From the NCBI GenBank assembly GCA_032622095.1, contig CP136061.1:117438754-117502753 (forward strand): a DNA stretch of 64,000 nt. Direction: 5' to 3'. Of the stretch, positions 1-12,503 are shown one piece after another (position 1 is the first letter of the stretch; every line of letters begins with the position of its first letter). Origin of the DNA: Siphonodentalium dalli (Eukaryota > Mollusca > Scaphopoda > Gadilida > Siphonodentaliidae). A program made the position numbers and the translations under genes. Under the pieces are notes generated by a model. That model saw nothing but the letters and a program-made list of their open reading frames with translations, searched no databases and was not told the DNA's origin.

Positions 1-102
1 TTTTTTGCCCATAATCAAGTTCCGGGTTGTTCCATGTGTTGAAAAATCGAAATTTACCGACTTGGGACCATATGGAACCGAATTATATGACACGCGTTTA
101 AA

Positions 103-440
103 GACACGGTTGGCCTTGGCGGTGGGTATCCTGTGAAAATATCTCCACCCGTCAAAAACCGCCACAAACAGAAAGAACATCAAAATGTAGATAGACTTTG
201 TCCGTATACAAATAAGAAATATCGCATAAACAGTATGTTATGGTCATTTGTTTGACCATTGTTATGTAAACAAAGGCATAAAAAGTTACTTTTCTGGTGT
301 TTGTTTATATTATGATGGTAAACATAAAGAGCGTTCTTTGTTGTTGAATACCTGATATGGAACTAATAAAGAGCGTTTATGCCATTTGTGTGTGATTAGC
401 CAGTAGCATTGTGCTGTCTTCTGTAACACAACCAGGCTCT
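103..440 (+). repeat. Dispersed module with paired AAAGAGCGTT motifs (diverged copy)
   Basis: This stretch is a diverged relative of 13953-14265 and, inverted, of about 28910-29215 in the arms of the large inverted repeat. All share the order GGCGGT, CCGTCAAAAACCGCCA, AGACTTTGT, CAGTATGTTAT, GTAAACA(T/A)AAAGAGCGTT, CCTGATATGGAA and AATAAAGAGCGTTTAT. No protein is encoded. It shows that part of the 3.3-kb arm is itself a dispersed repeat. The flanking 1-102 and 441-750 hold nothing I recognise. Confidence 0.6.
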
Positions 441-753
441 TGCTTAGGTAAAATGTAGTAAATCTTTATGATAACATGCTGTTTACGCGATGGTCATGGT
501 ATATATGAACGGAACTGTATGCGTTTTAATGTTTTTCTGTTTACGGTGTTTGGAACAAATATGAATATTTTCGACAATTAAGGCCGCACGTGCCTTTAAA
601 GAACTGAATGTTTTTGCCATACTAATTTAGTTCAAATTTGTTCCATCCGTTGATTCTACGTCATTTATGTCACTTGGAATAAATGAGGTCCAAATAACTA
701 CACGTTACGTCACATCGGACAAAGTGGAACTGGTTGGTTAATTTATATTTTGA

Positions 754-970
754 ACAGTTTGTGAGATACTGGATTTTAGCAACCCCTCCCCAAACACGTT
801 TTTGGTCGAAAATTACATATTTTTGTTAACAACTGTACAAACATTTTCTAATTGATCTTAATGGGGCCCAACAAAAATCTTGTACTGAGCGTGTTGTCCA
901 GAAATACCGTTTAATTGATTACAGATGTGTTCAGGCTTCCAGACCCCCAGTTACAACAACAACAACATAT
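754..970 (+). repeat. Dispersed repeat, copy 1 of 3
   Basis: The repeat runs from a GTTTGTGAGATACTGGATTT block, through a C-rich CCCCTCCCCAAACACG block, to CCAGTTACAACAACAAC. A second direct copy follows at 1121-1318 and an inverted copy lies at 9967-10185. No coding potential is visible. The inverted third copy, 9 kb away, makes this pair a possible outer boundary of a larger degenerate element. Confidence 0.6.
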
Positions 971-1120
971 TTTATCGATAACAGGTAATTCTGCATGGAT
1001 TAACGTCGATTGTATAATATAAGAAATATTTGTTATAAACAACACATGACCAACTATATAATTTATATGGCTCAGTAGTTATCTCGACATCACATGTATA
1101 CACGAATTTGACAGAAATTG

Positions 1121-1318
1121 TGAACGGTTTGCCCGTATTGGATTTTAGCAGCAACCGCTCCCCGAACACGTTTTATTTATGATAACGACAACTTTTCTAA
1201 ATGATTCTAATTGGGACCAAATCATGATTCATATGATGAAAACCGGACCCGTAGACACAGCAAGTGTGGCTAAAGGTGTCAAAGGCTTCCAAATCACCAG
1301 TTACAACAACAACACATG
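1121..1318 (+). repeat. Dispersed repeat, copy 2 of 3
   Basis: Diverged direct repeat of 754-970, with the same order of landmarks: ATTGGATTTTAGCA, CGCTCCCCGAACACG, CTAATTGGGACCA, GGCTTCCA and CCAGTTACAACAACAAC. The 1319-2600 interval after it is AT-rich, has only short open frames, and holds a GGGCGTAACTGGCTAGGG segment near 2085 that resembles the inverted end of the 7764-8485 repeat. Confidence 0.55.
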
Positions 1319-2608
1319 ATGTTTATAACATGTAATTTTATATTAATATATAGCGACTTTGTAGAACTAAAGTATTTGTTCTAAATGACATATAATATGA
1401 ACTAACATATACAAAACAAAATCATTGTTGCTGCAATAGTGATTGTTAGAGCTCCTCTAAATCGACCAAAATATAGAAACAATGGATAATGTATTGTATA
1501 TCTCATAAATTATTCTGATCAAGGTGGCAAGCGTTAGTACATATATGTTCTATGGTTTGATGTCCCCCTACACTTTGAGAGGTCTTGAACACACCACAAA
1601 CTGAAAGAATATGAGTTCAATATTAACTGAGGGTTTGTACAAAGGATAGTTATATAAGGAAATACACAATGTTTATGGATGGGTTGGTTCCCGAAATAGT
1701 GTGGCACTATAAACAACGCGGCTGCATGGCAAATATGAAAGACGAATTTTCTATTTTTCGAGAAAAGTCCTAGGACCATAAATAATGGTGTGATGTTTCA
1801 ATTTTGCCACAACGACAGAGAGGTGACGTTTTAAAGTGATTACTCAATAGGCCATAGTTAAAACTACTGCATTTCAAATCTTAAGCGAGAATGGAGTACT
1901 CAGCTCACAACTGTCACAAAAAATGCAATCTCGAACTGGGACCACCCCTACTGTGAAGTAGATTATTGAGGAACAAGTATTAACAGAGAGGTATATTCCC
2001 CGTCCTGTTTGTTCAATGTCATAACGAGACAAAATGTGTGAAGAGCGAATTTACTATCAACATATTTGGTTGTCTGTGGGCAAGGGCGTAACTGGCTAGG
2101 GTTCGATGGGGTTCGGACGAACCCGCCCTGGGAAGGACAATGCTCTATTGTCCTGTCCGACCATGCACTGTCTACAATATGCACGTTCTCCAAACATAAA
2201 TGACATTGAGTGTTACCAAAATTACATTAATATCTACCATATTCGAAAAGGGTAGCAAATAATAATGGCTGTTTATGGCGCTTATCCTTGTTCTAAGAAG
2301 CTTTTAAACATTACAATATTGTCCCAGTCATATTGTACAAGCCAACCAATGAACCGGCTGCAACCATTATATTCATGTACATGCGCTGCTCTAGTTTGAT
2401 CAGAACGAGATCTGATACTCACCAGTATGACAATCTGAGTGGTACTGGTACTGGTTTAACGCATGAATGTATGAAGTCGGCACAGTACGAGCGGCCTTTA
2501 ACGTCGCTCAAATCTGCCAAGCCTCTGTTGTGTGAAAGCTCACAATAAACCACCGGCGGGCTGCGAATCACTCGACCAGCGTGTTCTAGTGGGGGGGGGG
2601 GCATGTCT

Positions 2609-2757
2609 CTATTCCGAAGGTTCGCTGTTCCGAAGGTTCATTATTCCGAAGGTTCTTTATTCCGAAGGTTCGCTATTCCGAAGGTATACTATTCCGAAGG
2701 TTCGCTATTCCAAAGGTTCCGTTCTCTATTCCGAAGGTTTTTGTTATTTTAAAGGTT
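2609..2757 (+). repeat. Minisatellite, about 16-bp unit ATTCCGAAGGTTCGCT
   Basis: Eight to nine degenerate copies of a unit with core TTCCGAAGG stand directly after a poly-G tract (2591-2601). The same unit occurs in inverted orientation at 7636-7752. The short open frame running through it is a by-product of the repeat. Confidence 0.85.
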
Positions 2758-2910
2758 AATTCTATATTCTAAGGTATTGAGAGGGTTATTTATCACGAAG
2801 ACTCTTTTTATGAAGGAAATAACTTAAAACATAAAAACAATATATGTGATTTTTGTTTTGTTTTCGCTGGTTTCCTTGAGATTTAATGTCATTACGTATG
2901 ACGTTATTTA

Positions 2911-3055
2911 AGAAATAAATACACGGTGTAGAGGTGTGTATGGTCAAGTTGTACCACAAAAAAATGATTGTAGGACGACGCGTAGCGGAGTCCTACAATC
3001 AGTTTTTTGTGGTACAACTTGACCATACACACCGATACACCGTGTATTTATTTCT
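2911..3055. repeat. Long near-perfect hairpin (arms about 65 bp)
   Basis: The left arm begins AGAAATAAATACACGGTGTA and continues through GTGTGTATGGTCAAGTTG and TACCACAAAAAAATGATTG to GTAGGAC. The right arm is its near-exact reverse complement, ending CACCGTGTATTTATTTCT. The loop is about 13 bases (GACGCGTAGCGGA). A weaker related inverted pair (GTGGTACAATT / AATTGTACCAC) lies at about 3815-3852. The motif GATTTAATG(T/A)CATTACGT is directly repeated at about 2880 and 3988, which may bound a non-autonomous element of about 1.1 kb. It encodes nothing. Confidence 0.9.
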
Positions 3056-4539
3056 TTTGTAATACGACTGAAAGTTTATGGTCACAATTCGACTGAATAG
3101 TCAACGAAATACTGCGCTTTTTCGGTCTCAGGTGAGAAAACATTTCGTGGTGTAATTCGTATTGGGCGTACTCGATTTCTTTGCATGGAGTACTCTAGTA
3201 ATGTCTTGTCTTGTTATGAAATTCCCCCGTTGACTTTTCGAGGCACCTCTTCTAGAAATAATCGTTGTGATTGGCTAAAAAACGATGTGTTTTCAGCGGC
3301 GCCCGTGCGTTTCATTTAAATTGTACAGGAAATACGATTGCGGTCATTTCTGTTTTGAACGTTGTTGGGACAACATGAATATGATCATCGACTATGGACC
3401 ATTTTCCTTACACAAAGCGATCAAAATGATCTAGTTTACTAAACTAATCTTATTCCCCTTCTGTACTGGTGAACAAACGCTTTCATTTTCAACTTGATTA
3501 CGAAATATCGAATATGATCGAGATTCGAATCGACGAATGCACAGCCCGGCCCCATTGATTTATTTTGTCATTTAATATACTTGTTAAGTAACTTTCTTTG
3601 GTCCTAACATATATCAATATACCATAACATCATTTGGACCATATTCATTGGCAACCAAACTGGTTTCAAGCGACAAATCGCTAGAAAATTCGCAAGATTG
3701 TCAAGATGCAAAATTAAAAGGGTTGCGGGTGTACTCCGTTGATGCACCGTTTGCGCGGAGTTAGAAAAGACGGGAAAAGTCGCGTGCGGAGATCTGAATA
3801 AACCGATTTTTTTCGTGGTACAATTGGAAATAGTAGAATTGTACCACAAAACTGGAACGAGATAGCCATGGTAACTCGGGCCACTGGCCAATCAGGACAT
3901 GGCTTTTAAGCATAGTTAGGCAGGGTCGTATTACAATTCTCAATAGATAGTCACGTCACGCATTCCACACAATTGCTGTTTCCATACGATTTAATGACAT
4001 TACGTGCGACGTTATATCTCAATAAGCTTAGAGGCAAGAATACGCCAGCTACAGGCGGATTATAACAGTGGAGCTATAACGCTTAATGAATTCATACTGC
4101 GTGGCAGAATATCGCTGAATAGAAGGGTATGAGATGAACCTAAATGCAATTGAGACTTTGTATTGACTTTAAAGGCCCACTTAATTTTCGAGTAACCGAT
4201 TATTATTTTTTACAGTGCCTTTGTATACGGTTTTAATAACAATCTACGTCATAAAATATGATTAATAAACTATATAATTTATCACTATTTGAAACGTCTG
4301 TGTCTCAGAAGATGCCCATAGATAACTCTATCTTTAAAATATAGAGTTATTCCCCCTCCAGAAAATAATACACTTTGCGCAACAAAACCAGACGAAACTT
4401 AAGCACAAGAACACATCGGCAACTCAACACAGACAACATGTTCACAGTTTATTGTACCGGATAAGTTGATAATACATTGTTAGAGAGCTTCCTATTTCAA
4501 ATGGTATATAATATGGCATATCTATATCTATATTTGCGA

Positions 4540-6235
4540 ATGTCGGTCTGTCTGTGTTCTATAGAAATTCACAGGGGACCATCTAGATGATACCAATGGG
4601 GTCTACTAGGGGTAACTTTTTACGAGAAAGATAACGGTGTGGGTTAGAATTTTTTAAAGTGACGCCGTTGTTGTCAGGGGCAGAAAAGGGGGAGGGGCAG
4701 AATATATATAATCATCCCATGATATGAAGAATCTAATGGTGTGGTTTAAATATGTCGAAAGTGGCGTCGTTCGAGTCAGGGATGTACGGAAGGGAGAGGG
4801 GCACCAAATTTGATAAAACTAATTTTAGCGCCGATTTCCACCAAATTGATACATATTCTTCTTCGTGATACAGGGAATCTAATTGTGCGATTTAACAACG
4901 TTAAATTGTTGTCGTTTGGGTGAGAGATTGGGGGGTGGGCACTAAATTTGATAATAATGGGTTTAGTCGCCGATTGCCACCACACTTATACAAAATCATC
5001 CCCATGGTATGAGGAGTCTAATTTTGTGGCTTAAATCTGTCAAATATGGCCTCATTCGAGTCAGTGTGCACTGAAAGGGAGAGGGGCACCAAAATTGATA
5101 CACAATATGTTTAGCGCCTATTTCCACCAAATTGATACACGTTCTTATCCATGATACGAGTGGGCACCAAATTTGATAAAAATTTGTTTACTCGCCGATT
5201 AGCACCAAACTTATAAATAATCATCTCCATGATATCACGAGTGTAATTGTGTGGTTCAAGGATGTCACAAGTGGGGCCATTCGAGTCAGTGGTGTATAGA
5301 GGTGAGAGGGACACAACAAAATTATAACAATATCTTTAGCGCCGATTTCCACCGGATTGATATATATTCTTCTCCTTGATACGAGGAATCTTATCGTGTT
5401 GTTTAGATACAACAAATGGGTGCTCTCTGGGTGAGGGATATGGGGACCTTAAATTTGATACGAATTTGTATACTCGCCAGTTTTCACCATCGTGCTGTCT
5501 TTCTGTCTGTATGTATGCGTTCTATATATAACTTAACGGGGTACAACCGAGATGGCACCAAGGCGTTCTAAGAGGGTAACTTTTTACGAGGAAGATAATG
5601 GTGCAGGTTACAATTTTCTAAAGTAACGCTGTTGGTGTCAGCGGAAGAAAAGGGGGAGGTCGGAAAAAAAAATAAAAAATTGTGAAATAGTTCTATCGCC
5701 GATTTCCACCAAACGCATACATGATCACCTCCGCGATATGGCGCTGTTCCAGTCAGCGTTGCAGGGGGCATCAACAATTAATTTAATAAACTATTTTTAG
5801 CGCAGATTTCCACAAAATTGATATATTATTCTTCTCTATGATATCGTGTGATTTAAAGACGCCAAATTGCTGCAGTTTGGGTGAGAGATGGGGGGGGGGG
5901 GGGTCATAACTATTCTAAGAATTTGTTTAGTTGCTGATTACCACCACACCTATATATAATCATCTGCAATATATCATGCATCCATGAGTCTAATGGACGT
6001 GGTTTAAATATTTCAAAAGTGGCACCGTTAAATTCATGCATGAGGATGGCAGTTGCACCATAGCTGATACAAATATATTTAGCACTAATTTCCACCAAAT
6101 TCATACACGTTCTTCTCTAATGATACGATTAATTAAATCACATTTGGCGTCGTTTTGGGTCACGGATGGCGAGATGATATGCACTATCATTGATAAGATT
6201 GCTATTCGCCGATATCCACCTATATAAGTTTATAT
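4540..6235. repeat. Degenerate array of TE-like modules
   Basis: Two super-units, about 4540-5480 and 5490-6235, each begin with a CTGTCTGT-rich stretch followed by GGGTAACTTTTTACGAG(A/G)AAGATAA. Alternating modules follow, carrying GCCGATTTCCACCAAATTGATA and GGGAGAGGGGCACCAAA-type blocks, with recurring TCTAATTGTGTGGTTTAAA and TTCGAGTCAG segments. The architecture (short microsatellite, then repeated modules of about 100 bp) recalls the Helitron-like family at 40-56 kb, but I find neither TC/CTAG ends nor a terminal hairpin, so the class is unassigned. The small open frames here are not credible genes. The following 6236-7630 is AT-rich without recognised features. Confidence 0.6.
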
Positions 6236-7635
6236 ATAGTCACCCAGGCCATCTCCATATCATTTTAAGGAGTTTTGAGCGTTACAATTTCACAATCTCG
6301 ACAAATAGTGACCCAATTAAGTCACCTGAACAATTTTATCTTCTCAACTGTCATATTTAGATGGGGATGGCAATGAGCTAGCAAAAAAAGATACATAGAA
6401 GAAGCATTAAACGTATATTTATCATTCTATTTAAGAGATACATATATTCTTGCAAATTGAGAGACATTGAACCGTCAGAGGATTGCATATATATGATAGC
6501 ACAATTGAGTCTGTTCCATTCAATACAGTTTCCACAAAAAAGTTATAATTTGTCAAGAGATATGGAAATGTATCGAAGGCTTGTTCAAAAATAGTGGTCA
6601 CAGTGTGCAGTCAAATATATTTTCTTCTTATATAAAAGCAAACGCAGTCAGTAGCACATGACTTTTCAGGATCCTCCAATACTGACATCTGACAAGGGTA
6701 TCTGACAGCGGAATTTTTAGAACCGACTCATCGACTGACATAAACAACTCAAAATCTCGCTCTGTGTCTGGCACATGTATCTGATATATTTCTTTTGAAC
6801 TGAGAATATTTAGCCAATATAAAGCACCATGAACAGAGGAGCACCTGTAAATTTCTTTAAAACATCTGTATCTTCATGGAGATATGTTAGCCAAGTGTCC
6901 TCAAGATCTTAGTCCAACCCACTAGATTGATTGATACATCTCTATATGTAAAACCCAATTGTCGTCTTTTATTTTTGCGAACTAATGTGTTTATCGTGTT
7001 CATGTATCATATAATAACGTCTGAAGTATACGCAGTTGTAAATAAATAAATACTTCATTATTGGTGGTACGGATTACTCGCGATAAACCAAATGACAATT
7101 GACAAGGTGAGCCACTACTTATATTCCATGACTGTAAAAATCATGTTATGTGATGCTATTTGAATATATAACTTATGAGAATACGTGTAACACTTTGAGC
7201 AAGAGTATTCTCTATTCCCAACAAATATCCACAGCATGCAGAGTGTTTCACATCACTTTAACCTGGGCAACGCCGGGTAACCCTGCATGCTATTAGTCTA
7301 TATATCTGCTCTGGGGGTTCGAAAATTAAGTGGGCATTTAATGTTGATGTTTCTTTCAAATACAGATTGCCAGTTCGGACAGACTGTATCTCTGACGTGT
7401 AGTTTATTTCAGTCATGCATGCAGTCATCGTGTTTTCAACTTTCCATAATAAACGATAAACTGATACTGTCTTCTTGCTATTAATAACCGACATCTGGGA
7501 ATTAGCATGGGGTGTATAAATGCACTATATTTGAATACTAGCGTAACAGTATTTTTCATTCCTCGTTTGGTTTTTGTGGGGGGGGGGGGTGTTGCAAATT
7601 TTGATTCATTTCTGATTAAATACACCCAGAATAGA

Positions 7636-7752
7636 AAACCTTCGGAATAGCGAACATTCGGAATAGCGAACATTCGGAATAATGAACCTTCGGAATAGCG
7701 AACCTTCGGAATAATGAACCTTCGGAATAATGAACCTTCGGAATGGAGAACC
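7636..7752 (-). repeat. Minisatellite, inverted copy of the TTCCGAAGG array
   Basis: Seven or so copies of a unit with core CCTTCGGAATAGCGAA, the reverse complement of the 2609-2757 unit. A poly-G tract lies nearby (7578-7589), as in the other array. The 209-residue minus-strand open frame at 7425-8054 runs through this array and is an artefact. Confidence 0.85.
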
Positions 7753-7763
7753 CTACCCGTTCT

Positions 7764-8485
7764 AGTGACACATTTTCGATTTACAGAAGAGACAAAAAAT
7801 CCAAGTTCGAAGCTGTTGGAGTCTACTCTTATGACGCTTCCGCTTAGTAGGGACTCGCGCCGAAGAGTCGGTAGCCGTCCAGAACCTTCCGTACTGAACT
7901 GTTGGATAAAAATAAACCAAGTTATAACCAGTTGGGGGTCTACTCTTATGACGTTTGCGCTTAGTAGGGGTCGCGCTATTTTAAATATTATGTTTGGTTC
8001 TCGAACTAAAGAATCGGCAGGGTCCAGAACCTTTCGAACTGAATTAATGGACACAATATTATCCCAGTTCGATACAGTTGGAGTCTACTCCAATGACGCT
8101 TACACTTAGTAGGGAATCCCGCGATTTTAAATATTTTGTTTGGTTCTCGAACTGAGTAATCAGCAGGCGTCCAGAAACGTTCGTACTGAGCTAATGGCGC
8201 TAATCCACTTAGACAATACTTGCATAGTATATCCATATGTCGTACACGAACCACCCGTGCAGTGGTTCGATTACAGCTTATATGGAAGAGAAATTAAAGT
8301 TAATGATTCATAACGTTCGTCATCAAGAAGGCTGAACGTTTTGTTGTGTGATATGAGTCCGTCACCATGCAGGTCATGCGAGGTGTTGTGCTGTAATCGC
8401 CCCATCCAATGTACTCCCTGCATCAATTATGGCGTTGCAATCTACTGACGAACCCGTCTTAGGAAAAAACTGGCTACGCCCACGT
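7764..8485 (+). repeat. Dispersed repeat of about 720 bp, copy 1
   Basis: It starts GTGACACATTTTCGATTTAC, ends ACTGGCTACGCCCAC, and matches 48118-48810 in the same orientation. Inside are three or four degenerate sub-repeats of about 150 bp carrying GTTGGAGTCTACTCTTATGACG, GCTTAGTAGGG and CGTCCAGAACCTTTCG. Long open frames on both strands are a consequence of this internal periodicity. The 8486-9164 stretch that follows has no recognised gene. Confidence 0.85.
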
Positions 8486-9164
8486 CTGTGGGTTAATTAA
8501 TGTCAACGTATACGGCAATCGTTTTGCGATATTCTTTTAGCAGTATATTCTCCCTACCGTCTCCGAAAAATTTATCAAAAAGTTCCCAAATAGAACCATT
8601 TTTATCGGAGTTATTAATAGACCGCCAACATCTTGGAATTTGCGTAATTTTCTGCAATTTTCTCGATCAAATAAATGTGGGGGAGGGATTTCAAAAAGTT
8701 TTGTGATAGTCTTGTAGATGGATCTGTCTCCGTTACATTGTTACGTTGTCTTACATTTTGATTATATGTTGTAAATATTTGACTAGGTATGTGATCAGTA
8801 TGTATTTCATCCCGGTTGACACCCCCTTGTTGTCAGTATCCGATTAGGTGTAAACATGCATACATGTAGTGGTGTTTGAATACATGTTCATCGGAGTAAT
8901 TCGTCTCGTAAAACGTCAATGAGGGGTGGCGACCTATAGCGGCCACATGTTACGTGCCACTCGTCGTTCTAACAGTACTGCATAGTATACAGTTTACATG
9001 AATGTTCGACAGTTCGAGAGTCGCGCATACTATATAACTTCAGTTGCAATTTTACTTAGTTGGAATACAAATTTCGACCACTGTCTCCAGATCGAAGGAT
9101 GTACTGCTTTGGGTCGAAATCAATGTAGTACGCCCTGTCACTATAACTCCCGTCCATATTGGAT

Positions 9165-9335
9165 GCACCGGGTCCGGTTTCGTGGTTTTACTGCCACATG
9201 TCAAAGTTCTGGAGTAGCATATCCATATATGGAAGTCATGAATATTCAAAAGCTCCGTATATGCATGAAATGGTACCCCAGAAGTTTCACCGATAGCTGT
9301 AGCACTAAAACCACGGAACCGGGGCTGATTATTCT
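9165..9335. repeat. Inverted repeat / hairpin element
   Basis: GGTTTCGTGGTTTTACTGC near 9178 pairs with CACTAAAACCACGGAACC near 9303-9320. Imperfect complementarity continues inward (AGTTCTGGAGTA against TACCCCAGAAGTTT). The overlapping open frames on both strands reflect this symmetry. Confidence 0.6.
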
Positions 9336-9966
9336 CGGAAACTGCGGAACCTGACCAGGTGGAAACTGTCGCCATATGGCCGCGATTTGGTGACTGGGCG
9401 TATTAAAGCCAGCCTTAGAAATGAAGTAAAAAGAATCCAATTCTTCCAAGTGAATACTGATTGAAAAATATCTGTATATGGGACAATATGACCATAATAT
9501 ATGTCTGATTGTCATTTTATATTATCTCAATAATGTATATATATTCAGTTACAATATGTTCTATGCGTCACTTAGAAAAGTATAACCCTGAAAAATACTT
9601 TAAAAGCACATATGTTTAAAAAAAAGCCATGTGTCAGTTTGGTTCCACATTGTTCCAAGTGCTAAAATTCCTACCCCACAGTCACAATCTTGTAAATATA
9701 CGAAACACCGTCAACTCAGCAACAGTGGCAGTAACACTGCGCGAAAGAATATATATTTATCTACATGCTGGTAGAAGCGTGACCTTTGAATTCCCTCTGG
9801 TGTTGTAGCATTTGCTTTCCAAACTTTAAAAATCGATTATCTTGAAAACATAAAAAATGCACATAGGACAAGATGGAACTCAGGTCGCGATATGTTGTTG
9901 AAAACAAATATTTCAGTCATATGATGTCGACGTCGATGCATGTTTATCTTAACTCTTATCAATAAA

Positions 9967-10185
9967 TGTGTTGTTGTTGTAACTGGTGGTCTGGAAGACT
10001 AAACACGCCTTTAATCACTTAAACAATGTCTCCGAGCCAAATTTTCAGCAAACGAGTCATATTGGTCCCATTATGATCAATTAGGAAATTTGGTAAAGTT
10101 GTTATAAAAATATGTATTTTGTTTTACCAAAAATGTGTGTGGGGGAGGGGTATCTAAAATCCAGTATCTCGCAAACTGTTTAAAC
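9967..10185 (-). repeat. Dispersed repeat, inverted copy 3 of 3
   Basis: Reverse-complement relative of 754-970 and 1121-1318. It begins with GTTGTTGTTGTAACTGG, has GTGTGTGGGGGAGGGG in the middle, and ends ATCCAGTATCTCGCAAAC. With copies 1 and 2 it encloses about 9 kb. The 10186-11060 interval beyond it is AT-rich; an 84-residue minus frame at 10486-10740 resembles nothing I know. Confidence 0.6.
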
Positions 10186-11063
10186 TTTCTGTTAACTTTT
10201 TTCTACATCTTGTCAGATAACTACTACACCATATGGATGCCATATTTTAGCATTATTTTAATATCCGTTTGAATGATAATGTTTAAAAAAAAAGTATTTT
10301 TGTGAAGAAAAAAAGAGATTTTTCAGGAAAAATTAAATGTTTCTGCTCCAAATCACAGGAAATTCCAAATTAACTAACACTTTTTTCCTATAAAGTAAAA
10401 CTATGTTATGATGTAGTAATTTTAACATCAACAATGTTGGCAAATAATTTAGGCCTTAGCCACATGGCTGACTTTATCAAAATCGTTAATTTCTGGAGAA
10501 AGTCACTGGTGGGTACCGTTCATCGTCGATTTGACAATAGCTACCACCAATTCCGTTATTTTTCACTGTCATTTTCATGACAATATATATTTTTCCTTCA
10601 AGAAAGTTGGTTTCAACTTGTTCTACATGTACCTTGGTTATGGGTATCTCGAAAACTAGAGCTCTTTTTCGATTTGGCCGCTGCACTGTAAAGGAAATTG
10701 TTGATTCCTTTTGTGTTAATAACTCCCAATAAAGACGCACGCTACCCTTCTAAATTCTGAAGACACGAATGAGATGATCTATCCAATTTAGACGACTCTT
10801 ATATAAACCCAGTGATAACGGGACGATTAATAAAATTTGCTGCGAGATTAATATGATCTCGCTAGTGTGCAAGTTATTCGGTCGAAAGTAAACTCGTCGA
10901 CGGTCTAAAGTCACGATAAAAGGCCAAATCCTGCGACAGTGGCTGGAACGAATATATGAAGATACGAGGGCTGGCCCATCTATATCAGATTTGCGAAGAA
11001 GGTTGCGGTGAGCAAAGTTATATTTAAAACGTAGTTACAGGGACGCGTCTAGAATGTCTCCGT

Positions 11064-11186
11064 TGAGCGGGGGGGTCAACCACTTTTTTCCATACAGTAG
11101 GCCGGGGTGGGTGGGTGGTTCAGTCAGGGGGTGGGGTCATCCACTTGTTTTCCATACAGTAGGCCGGGGTTGGTGGGTGGTTCAGC
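11064..11186 (+). repeat. Tandem duplication, about 60 bp
   Basis: Two adjacent copies carry the order GGGGTCA(A/T)CCACTT, TTTTCCATACAGTAGGCCGG and GGTGGGTGGTTCAG. A related G-rich GGTGGGTACCC pair stands at about 12120 and 12175. The rest of 11187-12500 is unassigned. Confidence 0.7.
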
Positions 11187-12503
11187 TGCGAAAAAAGTAA
11201 CTTTTTTCCTGAGTGGTCGCAATTTTTTCCTCTTACAACATTTCTGCAATATAATTGCTGCAAAGTGTTCAGCATCATTGTTAAGGTGTGTATGCCACTT
11301 AGGGCAGTGCTTAGGGTGGATATATAGGCATGCATGATGCTTCTCAGAAATCCAGATTACGAACCAACTCTCAGGAATTCGTCTTTTACATCCGATCACA
11401 TTGCCATGTACCAATGCTACTGGTTCCAGATGAAAATGGACAGTTATGTAGCACATGAATATTACTTTAATGTAAATAAAATGAAAAAAGCTATTCATTT
11501 ATAGCATTAATATTTACTCATTATACCTGATCAGACAGACATAATTAGAGGCAAAACATGGAAATCTCATCATGCTAGAACCTATTGAATCCTATTTAAA
11601 GCAACATCCAGTGTTAATTTTTGTTTGTTTTATTTAGTTGTATTTATTAATTGTTTGTTTATGGACACAAACATTAAATTTCACATCAAAGCCATATGGA
11701 TGCTGATAAATCTGTTAAAAGCCATGGTGTGAGATGGTATTAGATCTTGTGGATCCAGTATTATTTAGCATAAATGTTTTGCCAAAATTGATATTTTATT
11801 ATTTTGATATGCAGTTTTCATGTGATTACTGTAAATCAGTGGAAATTTGGTAAAATGTTCATATAACTTGTTTACAAGTCAATACTGTCATGCATCAATT
11901 AGTCTACAAAAACAAACTGGACAACACTGGGACGACTGGGTGCAGCTTTATACGATTCTTAGCTGTTCTCAGACTGAAATTTATGTTTCATTCATTTTTT
12001 CATGCGGTTCTTCTCGATGCTGGAATGACTTAGAAGAACCATAAACGGAAATATGGTAACTGTAATACTGACCATCAAGCTTAAATTGTGTGAGACTACA
12101 GATTTGGAGGTAAAAAGGGGGTGGGTACCCCGCAAGATATTCGAAATATATGTTCTCCTTCAAATAGCGGGGTGGTGGGTACCCAAGAGCCGGAAAAAAG
12201 TTTGTTCAGCCTACTGTCATGTCACTTTTTTCCGACCCCCCCTGTAATATGCATGATTTCATGCGTTATAAGAATATCTGTTTCTCATATATAGTTTCAA
12301 CATAAACATCTCCTTACGTTATTGAACCGTCAATCCATAATATTACTCAAATGTTTGAAACAAAAATTTGGAGTTGACCCGATCGACACGGCGCTTTGGC
12401 TAGAAATGACAACACACGCTCTAAAATAGCGTGACCTCTTGTCATTGTTCATGCACGAAGCGATAATTAATCGCTCACTCATTATCCCGAACAGCGAATA
12501 CAA

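Noticed and set aside
7425-8054. Minus-strand open frame of 209 codons
   Set aside because: It crosses the TTCGGAATAG minisatellite and a dispersed repeat with internal sub-repeats. No domain is visible and the copy at 48118 does not keep the frame.
10486-10740. Minus-strand 84-codon frame with protein-like composition
   Set aside because: No known family, no clear splice sites flanking it, and no second copy in the window to test conservation.
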